Of a stretch of DNA of 64,000 nucleotides, positions 46,601-60,056 are shown one piece after another. The stretch lies in assembly GCF_016907355.1 (NCBI RefSeq), contig NZ_JAFBBW010000001.1:3348001-3412000 (forward strand), in the 5' to 3' direction. The notes beneath the pieces were generated by a model. It did not search any database, had not been told where the DNA came from, and saw nothing but the letters and a program-made list of their open reading frames with translations. Position 1 is the stretch's first letter. Every line of letters begins with the position of its first letter. Made by a program: the position numbers and the translations under genes. Origin of the DNA: Agromyces aurantiacus. Its GTDB lineage: Bacteria > Actinomycetota > Actinomycetes > Actinomycetales > Microbacteriaceae.

Positions 46601-48105
46601 CCCCGCCGCACGGGCGACTCCTGCAGCCGCGCGAGGATGAGCTCCTCGAGCGCGCTCAGGAGGGCCGCGCCCGCGGAGGGACTGTCGGCCAGGGCCGCGC
46701 CGCCGACGGGATTGCGGTCGCCCGAGGTGTGCGGCAGCCACTTCAGCCAATCGAGTTCGCGGCTCCACGCGGGGTCGACGATGGCGGCGGCCACCACGTC
46801 GTTGGGCGCGTGCAGCCCGAACAACTGCACCGCGAGGCCTCGCAGCGCATCGGCCGCGAGGTTCGCCGGACCGGCGATGCCGAGCGCCCCCGAGCTGGAG
46901 AGCACCTCCATGATCGGCACGTCGTCGATCTCGCGCGAGCGCTCGCGCAGCACGTCGACCTGCCTGGCGTACTTCGCGATGCCCGGCAGCGACGCCTGCG
47001 GCTCGCGCACCGAGTTGCGCGAACGCGCCCGGCCGACGCCCAGCCGAACCGCGAGGAAGTTCCAGTGCTCGGGTCGGCGGGTCCACAGCAGCGGTCCGAG
47101 GCGCATCGCCTGCTCGTACACCGTCGCGACGGGCGGGGTCTCGTCGTGCCGCCGTTCGCGTTCGATCCGGCGCTCGCGCTCGAGCGTCTCCTCGAGCTGC
47201 TCGAGCTGAACCTCGAAGGTCTCGATCTCCTGCTGGAGCTTCTTGCCGCTGCCCATGCGCGAGCCGAGGAAGTTGGCGACGAGCATGACGGGCGTGAGCG
47301 CCACGATCAGCAGCGACGCCGGCCGGCCCGTGATCGCGAAGATGCCGAGGCCCATGAGCACCGGCGAGGCGAGCATCGGCCACGGGAAGAGCCGGGGGTT
47401 CTCCTCGCTCGGGACGCGCGGCTCGGCGTAGGCGGTGCCCGCGTACCGGGCCTCGACGCGCGGCGACCGGTTGAACATGAGCGCGCCGCCGCGCTCGAGC
47501 ACGGGGTCGGCCGCGGCATCCGTGCCCGCCAGCATGCTGAAGGAGACGACGGTGTCGCCGATCGTGACCGCGACGCCCGGGAGGGCCCGCACGCGCGTGA
47601 CGAGGCCGCCGTCGACGACCAGGCCGTTGGCCGAGTTGAGGTCGACGAGCTCGACGCCCTGGTCGACCTCGACGCGCGCGTGCCGCTTCGAGACGAGCGG
47701 GTCGGCGAGTACCACGTCGGCGTCGGCGGCCCGCCCGATCACCCCGTGGCCGCGTCGCAGCGGGTACTCGCGGCCCGCATCGGGGCCCGAGTGCACGTGC
47801 ATGACCGCGACGGGGGCGTCGCCCATCGTCGCGCGCGCGGCGGGCGCGACCACCGCCGCGTTGAAGCCGGAGCCGATGGGCGCGTCGGCCGCGAGCGTGG
47901 CGGGATCGAGGACGACGGGTTCCGACGAGGTCGGCGGCGCCACCGCGAGCGTCAGCGGGCCGTCGTGGCGGGGCAGGTGCGCGGCCGCGGGGTCGGTCTC
48001 GGCCACGGCGCGCGCGAGGTCGCCGACCGTCGCCGTGGCATCCGCCGTGACGACGACGTCGACGCCGGGCCCGCTCTGCCGTCGCAGTCCGAGCTTGAGC
48101 TTCAC
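43621..48105 (-). CDS. EccC-like FtsK/SpoIIIE type VII secretion ATPase with N-terminal ubiquitin-like and FHA domains
   Basis: 1494 residues from GTG 48105, which overlaps the stop of the FHA gene (GTGA); the 1911-residue open frame is an artefact of high GC. Layout: beta-grasp ubiquitin-like segment (about 1-90, by pattern), FHA domain (100-190; GRAADADVVL, VSKRHARVEV, LNSANGLVVDG), two membrane spans (235-278), degenerate ATPase region with LDWLKWLPHTSGDRN, then three P-loop domains. K717 lies in GGTTGAGKSE with Walker B VIVIDEF, K1044 in GTSGSGKST and K1322 in GPPQSGKTN. The latter two have degenerate Walker B. It powers export of WXG100 proteins in known systems. Confidence 0.9.
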   Translation of the reverse strand: MKLKLGLRRQSGPGVDVVVTADATATVGDLARAVAETDPAAAHLPRHDGPLTLAVAPPTSSEPVVLDPATLAADAPIGSGFNAAVVAPAARATMGDAPVAVMHVHSGPDAGREYPLRRGHGVIGRAADADVVLADPLVSKRHARVEVDQGVELVDLNSANGLVVDGGLVTRVRALPGVAVTIGDTVVSFSMLAGTDAAADPVLERGGALMFNRSPRVEARYAGTAYAEPRVPSEENPRLFPWPMLASPVLMGLGIFAITGRPASLLIVALTPVMLVANFLGSRMGSGKKLQQEIETFEVQLEQLEETLERERRIERERRHDETPPVATVYEQAMRLGPLLWTRRPEHWNFLAVRLGVGRARSRNSVREPQASLPGIAKYARQVDVLRERSREIDDVPIMEVLSSSGALGIAGPANLAADALRGLAVQLFGLHAPNDVVAAAIVDPAWSRELDWLKWLPHTSGDRNPVGGAALADSPSAGAALLSALEELILARLQESPVRRGPLADDDTSMARGSKVGTPGGARDEPRPDSALILIVSADAPVDRPRLVQLIERGAEVGIHALFVGPTVASLPAACRTYVDVTDGLEHARVGVVRSGTEYPEVAVEGVSMRYAEVFARRLAPVVDASTVVQDSSDLPRTVSMLSLIGDEMARDADAVVERWRQNASVVDRSGAKLPRLKRAGTLKAFVGQGSPDAMTLDLRTQGPHALVGGTTGAGKSEFLQAWVLGMAAEYSPDRVTFLFVDYKGGSAFADCVDLPHCVGLVTDLSPHLVRRALTSLRAELHHREHLFNRKKAKDLLELEKRQDPETPPALVIVIDEFAALAGDVPEFVDGVVDIAQRGRSLGIHLIMATQRPAGVIKDNLRANTNLRVALRMADESDSRDVVGDAVAAGFDPSIPGRGIAKTGPGRLVPFQSAYAGGWTSEEPDVADVRLAELRFGSTVVWEREGARDDDDAHAGDPGPNDQKRMVRTFIAAAGAAGIPRPRRPWLDELATAVPIESLPHHGDADVVFGVADVPERQLQTPMSFVPDRDGAMLVYGTSGSGKSTLLRSLAIAIGMRPELGSAEVFGLDFGAGALRSLEALPHVGSIVPGDDPERIQRLLRTLNELLDRRARAFSAANAASLTEYRQLSGLDEPRVLLVIDGFATFKAEWDSTTVRMPFYNVVMRILGEGRPLGVHVVATADRAGAVPTAVSANVTKRVVLRLSDEAGYQVLGVPKDVLGDRSVPGRAIVEGLETQIAVLGGTSNVAEQTRALDRLAGELRSRGAAEVAPIGALPSSFGAASLPAAVGAEPVLGLADETLGPIGFEPVGTFAITGPPQSGKTNAMRTVVDAVRRFDPDARLFHLAGRRAQLAEHAPWVRSATTVEAVKLLAKELVDVVGDTAVPGRLVIVVENVTQFADSDAERPLKELFQAVNRSDHFLVGDADVATLSSGFGFVGDFKAGRRGVALRPDAFDGDSVFKTPFPKVKRSDFPEGRGIFVQNGRTATVHLPLAE

Positions 48106-49316
48106 GAGCGCACCCCCTCGACGCGGAACTCCAGGCCGCCGAGCCGGACGGTCGCGCCGGCCGGGACCGCGTGCCGCACGCCGGGCTCGAGCACCTGCAC
48201 GGCGCCGTCGGCCGCGACGATGCCGGTGCCGTTGCTCGACCAGCGGTCGACCACGTGCACGCCGCGCGCGCCGACCTCGACGGCCGCGTGCGTCTTCGAG
48301 AGGCCCATCGAGTCGTCGGCGAGGGGCAGGAGCATCGCGTCGGCCGGATCGCCCTCCGCTCGCGCGGGGCTGCGTCCGAGCAGGATGGTGCCGGATGCCG
48401 CGTGCCGCGCGCCGTCGGCGAACACGAGCACGGCCGACGGCCGGGTGCCGGCGCGCGGCTCCTCGATCGCGGGCGCCGCGCCGGGAGCGACGACCGCGTC
48501 GGAGGCGCGTGCGGAGGCAGGCGGCGGCGCGGACGCGAGCGGCGGCGGCGACCATGCGCCCGCCTCCGCCCCGGATGCCGGCACGGCCGAGGCGGTCGCG
48601 ACCACGCCCGAGCTCGATCGTGCCGCGGGGATGAATGTGCGCTCGTCGATCGCGCGGTCGGTCGCGAGCGAGGGCAGCGCCGGGCGCTCCGCGTGGGGGC
48701 TCGCCTCTGCCTGGCGACGCGCGTGCCGGAGCGCCTTCGCGTCGAACGGGTCGAGCGCGTGCCGCGCGTCGACGACCCAGCACCGGCCGATGCGGTCGAG
48801 CCAGCTCCTCCCCCGGCCCTCCGGATCCCGCGCGCCCGACGCGAAGCACAGGGCCGGGCCGATGAGCGGAAGCACCGCCTGCGCCGACCAGAGCACGAGC
48901 GCGCGCAGCGCGACGCGCCAGAACCCGGGGCGGGCGAAGCTCGCGACGTTCACCGAGCGCAGGCCCAGGGACGCCTTGCCGATCGTGACGCCGCGCCGGC
49001 CGTGCAGCGCGAGCTGGGTGATGCCGAACGCCGCGAGCAGCACCTGCCCGGCCCCGACGAGCACGAGCGGGCCGACGAGCGCCGCGACGTCGGGTGCGGC
49101 GCCGGTCGGGGCGAGCGCGACCGGGACGAGCTGGACCCAGCCGATGACGGCCGGGATCGCGAGCAGCGCCCAGGCCGCGGCATCGAGCGCGAACGCCGCG
49201 GCGCGACGCCCGCCCGGGGCCGGCCGCAGGCCGAGGGCGGCGGCGTACGCCGGATCGGGCCGCCCGTCGGGCGCGAGGCCGGGCACCGGCTCGTCGGCGT
49301 GCATGGTGATGCTCAA
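48102..49316 (-). CDS. RDD membrane domain-FHA domain protein
   Basis: 404 residues from TTG 49316, which has GAGGAG 6 bp upstream; the ATG at 49304 lacks proper spacing. Residues 36-175 form an RDD-type membrane region with about three spans (RRAAAFALDAAAWALLAIPA, GRRGVTIGKASLGLRSV). A Pro/Ala-rich linker (215-300) follows, then a C-terminal FHA domain (305-400; ILLGRSPAR, SKTHAAVEV, WSSNGTGIV). FHA domains bind phosphothreonine, suggesting kinase control. It is coupled to the ATPase gene by a 4-bp overlap, marking it as a core component here. Confidence 0.8.
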   Translation of the reverse strand: MSITMHADEPVPGLAPDGRPDPAYAAALGLRPAPGGRRAAAFALDAAAWALLAIPAVIGWVQLVPVALAPTGAAPDVAALVGPLVLVGAGQVLLAAFGITQLALHGRRGVTIGKASLGLRSVNVASFARPGFWRVALRALVLWSAQAVLPLIGPALCFASGARDPEGRGRSWLDRIGRCWVVDARHALDPFDAKALRHARRQAEASPHAERPALPSLATDRAIDERTFIPAARSSSGVVATASAVPASGAEAGAWSPPPLASAPPPASARASDAVVAPGAAPAIEEPRAGTRPSAVLVFADGARHAASGTILLGRSPARAEGDPADAMLLPLADDSMGLSKTHAAVEVGARGVHVVDRWSSNGTGIVAADGAVQVLEPGVRHAVPAGATVRLGGLEFRVEGVRS

Positions 49317-49385
49317 ACGGCGCTCCTCGGGTGTGCAGGGTCAGGGAGCCACCCAAGCAGGCCGGGTGTGCTGCGTCGATGGGGA

Positions 49386-49402
49386 GCGCTCACCATGAGC
49401 GC
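49386..49402 (-). terminator. 7-bp hairpin after the 355-residue membrane gene
   Basis: GCGCTCA (49386-49392) and TGAGCGC (49396-49402) pair around a 3-nt loop about 37 bp past the stop at 49440. The preceding bases 49405-49440 include TCATCGAGCGTAGCGAACC, resembling fragments of the dispersed intergenic repeats seen elsewhere in the window. Confidence 0.4.
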
Positions 49403-49439
49403 GCCCGGTCATCGAGCGTAGCGAACCGGATGTCTCGAT

Positions 49440-50507
49440 TCAGCGCGTCGACACGGGCTGGGGCCCGGCCGCGAGCTGCCGCTCGTACTCCTCGCGCGCG
49501 ACGCGGTTGCGCTCGGTCACCGTGCGACCGTGCGCGGCGATCCATCCGCCGAACCAGATCGGCAGCTCGCGCGCGACGATGAACGCGATGATCGCGAACG
49601 GGTCGAGCCAGCGCTCGCGCAGGAAGTCGGCCGCCTGCCCGGGCGTGAACTGCCAGGCCGCGACGGTGAGCAGCGCTCCGCCGATGTAGGAGAAGTACAC
49701 GACGATGCCCACGATCAGGCCGAACACCGCCCAGGCCCACCACGCCGCGCGGTTGAGGATGATCGCGAGCACCGCGAAGGCGAGGAAGAAGAACACGACC
49801 GGGATCCAGAAGACCGGCTGCGCGGCGAACTGGCCGAAGACCCGCACGGCCTCGGCCGGGGTGTTCTGCGCGAGGATCACGAGGTAGGAGATGCCCGCGT
49901 ACAGGAGGCCGAAGAGCGCCGTGGCGATGAGCCCGACGAGCACGCCGAAGCCGCGGTTGCCGCGCATCCGGGGCGCCGGGGGCGCCTGCACGTAGACGGT
50001 CTGCGGTGCGGGCGGCGTCGGGGCGGCGGGCGGCGCGGTCGTCGCGGCTGCGCCGACGGCACCGGCCGCGCCGATGGTCTCGGGCACGCCCGTCTCGCGG
50101 CGCACCTCGGCGGCCCGCACGGGTTCGGGGCTCGCGGCGACGAGGTCGTCGCGCTGCATCGCGGTGGTGTCGGTGCGGTCGGCGGCGTCGGGGCTCTCGG
50201 CCACGACGGGCGGGTGCTCGGTGCGCGCGCGCTCGACGGCCGCATCGAGCTCGGACCGGTCGTGGACGACCGTGTCGCCCTCGGCCGCGGCGGGTGCGGC
50301 CTCCTCGGTTCCCGTGAACGCCGCCTCCTGCGGCGGCTCCCCGGCGAGCTCGCTCGGCGCGGGCTCGGGCGGCTCGAGCCGGTCCACGCGGTCGGCATCG
50401 GGGGCGGTCGGATCGACCGATCGCTGCGCCTCGAGGGGCTCGTCGGGCACGCCGTCGCCGTCGGCGTCGCGCCGCTCGGGTTCGGAACCGGGAGTCGTGC
50501 TGCTCAT
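49440..50507 (-). CDS. Membrane protein with long disordered acidic N terminus
   Basis: 355 residues, ATG 50507 with AAGGAG upstream; the frame to 50552 is not used. Residues 1-180 are low-complexity, rich in Glu, Pro, Ala and Asp, hence probably cytosolic and disordered. Four hydrophobic spans follow (187-212, 231-252, 256-283, 300-322), with FGVLVGLIATALFGLLYAGI and LNRAAWWAWAVFGLIVGIVV, then a short charged tail. It is not recognised as EccB, EccD or EccE. It lies between a membrane-anchored Cys-containing protein and the RDD-FHA gene. Confidence 0.65.
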   Translation of the reverse strand: MSSTTPGSEPERRDADGDGVPDEPLEAQRSVDPTAPDADRVDRLEPPEPAPSELAGEPPQEAAFTGTEEAAPAAAEGDTVVHDRSELDAAVERARTEHPPVVAESPDAADRTDTTAMQRDDLVAASPEPVRAAEVRRETGVPETIGAAGAVGAAATTAPPAAPTPPAPQTVYVQAPPAPRMRGNRGFGVLVGLIATALFGLLYAGISYLVILAQNTPAEAVRVFGQFAAQPVFWIPVVFFFLAFAVLAIILNRAAWWAWAVFGLIVGIVVYFSYIGGALLTVAAWQFTPGQAADFLRERWLDPFAIIAFIVARELPIWFGGWIAAHGRTVTERNRVAREEYERQLAAGPQPVSTR

Positions 50508-50606
50508 CGTCCGCTCCTTCCGGGCAGCACCGTCTGCCCGTGGTGCGCTCACTCTAGCAACGGCGATCGGGGCGAGGCGGCATCCGGCGCGGCGCTTCGC
50601 GCCCGC

Positions 50607-51281
50607 TCAGCCGAAGATCTTCGCGATGATGTCGGCGGTGTACCCGGAGACGGCGGGGCCGTCCCACCGGGTCGCGATCCAGAGGCCCTCGCGGAGGAAC
50701 TGCGACTCGCCCGCGGATCCCGCAGCGCCCTCCCACTCGGCGATGCAGCGGGTCCCGCCGGACTCCTCGTAGCACTCCATGCCGGCCGCCTGGAACGCGG
50801 CGATGACCGCGGCCGTCTGGGCCTCATCCACGGCGGCCAGGTTCGTCACGAGGCCCACGGTGCCGTCGCCCGTGTCGGGGGGAAGCCAGCCGCACGCGAG
50901 CTGCGACGTCTGCTGCAGCACGGGCAGCGCGGTCGCGTCGCCCGTGCCGAAGAGCGCCGGCGCGCCCTCAGCGGTCGACCACGGCGGGTTCAGCACGTAC
51001 TCGGGCGCGAACGTCCCCGACCAGTCCGTCGTGTAGATCGCGGTGCAGTCCGTGGGCACGCGCGGGTCGCGCACGGGTTCCGGCTCGGGCAGGGCCACCG
51101 GCGTGGGCGCCGCCGCCTCGGCCGGCGACGGGCGCGACTCGGCCGCGGGCTCGGCCGATTCCGGGCTGGGTGCGGGCGCGAGGAGGATGGCGAGCACCAC
51201 GACGACGGCGATCACCAGCACGGCCGCGGCGGCGATGAGCCAGGTCACGGGCCGGCGAAGGACGGGGACACTCTCGGGCAT
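50607..51281 (-). CDS. Membrane-anchored extracytoplasmic protein with four cysteines
   Basis: 224 residues, ATG 51281. One N-terminal span (13-34) preceded by RR suggests a signal anchor with the rest outside. A Pro/Glu/Ala linker (36-70) leads to a globular part with C79, C130, C170 and C179, likely two disulfides (PTDCTAIYTTDW, SQLACGWLPP, GMECYEE, GTRCIAEW). No enzyme motif. It is the first gene downstream of the rpoC terminator and has its own promoter, so it probably starts the secretion cluster transcript. Confidence 0.7.
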   Translation of the reverse strand: MPESVPVLRRPVTWLIAAAAVLVIAVVVVLAILLAPAPSPESAEPAAESRPSPAEAAAPTPVALPEPEPVRDPRVPTDCTAIYTTDWSGTFAPEYVLNPPWSTAEGAPALFGTGDATALPVLQQTSQLACGWLPPDTGDGTVGLVTNLAAVDEAQTAAVIAAFQAAGMECYEESGGTRCIAEWEGAAGSAGESQFLREGLWIATRWDGPAVSGYTADIIAKIFG

Positions 51282-51326
51282 GTGGACTCCGGGTCGCGGG
51301 ATCGGGGAGCAAGGACGACCGCCGCG

Positions 51327-51355
51327 ATCCTAGCCGCCCGACCTGAGTGCCGTCA
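51327..51355 (-). promoter_or_regulatory. Promoter at the head of the secretion-like cluster
   Basis: TAGGAT (51332-51327, minus strand) with a moderate -35 TGACGG (51355-51350) 17 bp upstream. The start would be near 51320, about 39 nt before the ATG at 51281. It lies directly after the rpoC terminator. Confidence 0.55.
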
Positions 51356-51396
51356 CCAGCGGGCGACCGCGATGCCCTCGCCTGCAGGCGGAGACG

Positions 51397-51429
51397 CCGA
51401 CGGGCCCCGGGGATGCCGGGGCCCGTCGG
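51397..51429 (-). terminator. Perfect 14-bp terminator hairpin after rpoC
   Basis: Arms 51397-51410 and 51416-51429 pair perfectly around a 5-nt loop, with a further GAC/GTC closing pair after one mismatch. It lies 39 bp past the rpoC stop and ends the rpoBC transcript. No T-run. Confidence 0.85.
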
Positions 51430-51468
51430 AGTCGGCGGGGCGATGCCGGAGCACCGCCCCACCGTGGA

Positions 51469-55365
<3,897 letters not shown>

Positions 55366-55409
55366 TTTCTCTCCTAGTTTCCTGAAGTCTTCGTCTCGTA
55401 CCTGGCGGA

Positions 55410-58901
<3,492 letters not shown>

Positions 58902-59051
58902 GGAAATGACCTCCGGGGGCCCGGTTCAGGGCCGGTTCACTGTCGATGGTGGTGGAGTTGACCCCTCAGACGATGCGGATGCCGGGGAGACCCGACACGC
59001 AGAAGCCGACCGCAATATGAAGGCATAGTGGGTCTGGGAGCGCAAAGGTCA

Positions 59052-59080
59052 AGCATAAACCGGATGACGCGCCATGTCCA
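59052..59080 (-). promoter_or_regulatory. rpoBC promoter
   Basis: TGGACA (59080-59075), 17-bp spacer, TATGCT (59057-59052) on the minus strand, a near-consensus vegetative promoter in an A/T-rich patch. The start would be near 59045, giving a leader of about 144 nt before the rpoB TTG. The rest of the gene-free stretch 58902-59209 is this leader plus the terminator at 59157; no small gene was seen. Confidence 0.75.
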
Positions 59081-59156
59081 GTCCGATTCTTGATTTGTTC
59101 GCGGATGTCGGGTATAACCCCGCGCCCGACCCGTCTGTTCCCGGTGCGGAGCAGGT

Positions 59157-59193
59157 CGACGCCCCCGCCGTTCGGGTGTCGGCGGGGGCGTCG
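59157..59193 (-). terminator. Perfect 14-bp terminator upstream of rpoB
   Basis: Arms 59157-59170 and 59180-59193 pair perfectly with a 9-nt loop, 17 bp past the stop of the 134-residue gene. It isolates rpoBC from the surface-protein group upstream. Confidence 0.85.
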
Positions 59194-59209
59194 GTCGAAG
59201 GTCGCGGGC

Positions 59210-59614
59210 TCAGGCGGCCCACTCCAGGCGGACGGTCTCGGGGCGTCCCGGCACGAGGCTGACCTCCAGCTGCGAGCCGGGCGCGACCCGGGCCAGGTGG
59301 AGCGGTGCGAGCTGCTCCGTCCGGCTCGCCGGCATCGGGATGCCGCCCGGCAGCAGGACGACCAGGTCGAGCTCGACGACGGCGTTCATGCCGAGCATCA
59401 TCGGCAGCTGACGGGCGCCGACGACCGACGCGCTCGCGCGCACCCGTTCCGCCTCGATGGCGGGGTCGTGCGCGACGACGCTCGCGGCCATCACGCGGGT
59501 GGCCTGCTCGAGCGACTGCTGCGCGGCGGCGAGGCTCGCGCCCACGTCCATCCGGTCGACCGCGGCGTTCGCCCTGCGGGTCAGGGTCGCGAGGTCGGAG
59601 AGGAGGAAGGCCAT
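59210..59614 (-). CDS. Small protein of unknown function A
   Basis: 134 residues, ATG 59614, 1 bp after the preceding stop. It is soluble, without signal peptide. A helical first half (LATLTRRANAAVDRMDVGAS, AAQQSLEQATRVMAASVVAH) is followed by a beta-rich second half (MNAVVELDLVVLLPGGIPMP, LEVSLVPGRPETVRLEWAA). Tightly paired with the 125-residue gene. It is not recognised. The helical front recalls WXG-type proteins loosely, but no motif supports that. Confidence 0.6.
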   Translation of the reverse strand: MAFLLSDLATLTRRANAAVDRMDVGASLAAAQQSLEQATRVMAASVVAHDPAIEAERVRASASVVGARQLPMMLGMNAVVELDLVVLLPGGIPMPASRTEQLAPLHLARVAPGSQLEVSLVPGRPETVRLEWAA

Positions 59615-59615
59615 C

Positions 59616-59993
59616 TCACACCACCGCGTACAGGTCGTTGAACCGGCGGCCCACGCCGCGGTCGGCCTGGATGCGCGCGCCCCAGCCGGCCTGGGCCTCG
59701 GCCCACGAGGCGGCGTCGACGCCGAACGTCGCGGCGACGGCCGGGAGCCTGGTCTCGTCGTAGCCGAACGCGGCGATGCCCTTCACGATGCGCGCGTAGC
59801 GCTCGAGGTCGACGCCCGCGATGGGCTCGAGGGCGCCGGGTGCGGGCTCGGCCGTCATGGCCTGGACGGCCATCGCGTCCATCTGCTGCCGGTAGGCCTG
59901 CGACTGCGCGGCGAGCGCGTTCGCCTGGTCGATCAGGGCGGGTGCGGCCTGGACCATCTTGGCCATGTCGCCGAACTGCTTCATGAGGTTCAT
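59616..59993 (-). CDS. Small helical protein of unknown function B
   Basis: 125 residues, ATG 59993. Mostly helical and Gln/Met/Ala-rich at the start (MNLMKQFGDMAKMVQAAPAL, AAQSQAYRQQMDAMAVQAMT), then GVDLERYARIVKGIAAFGYD and ASWAEAQAGWGARIQADRGV. The second half suggests a small compact fold with tryptophans. There is no signal peptide or membrane span. It lies 63 bp after the surface-protein gene and 1 bp before the next gene. Confidence 0.6.
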   Translation of the reverse strand: MNLMKQFGDMAKMVQAAPALIDQANALAAQSQAYRQQMDAMAVQAMTAEPAPGALEPIAGVDLERYARIVKGIAAFGYDETRLPAVAATFGVDAASWAEAQAGWGARIQADRGVGRRFNDLYAVV

Positions 59994-60056
59994 CGGGGTG
60001 CTCCTTCGTGTGCGGGTGGTGCGGTGGTGCGGAACGGGTGGGTGGTCGGAATCGGG

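Noticed and set aside
48106..49356. N-terminal 417-residue extension of the ATPase open frame
   Set aside because: The extension overlaps the RDD-FHA gene in another frame and is Arg/Gly low-complexity. The GTG at 48105 overlaps the upstream stop in the coupling pattern seen repeatedly here.
43546..49398. 1950-residue plus-strand open frame opposite the ATPase
   Set aside because: Low-complexity Arg/Glu/Val/His composition, no ribosome-binding site, and fully antisense to a clearly real EccC-like gene.
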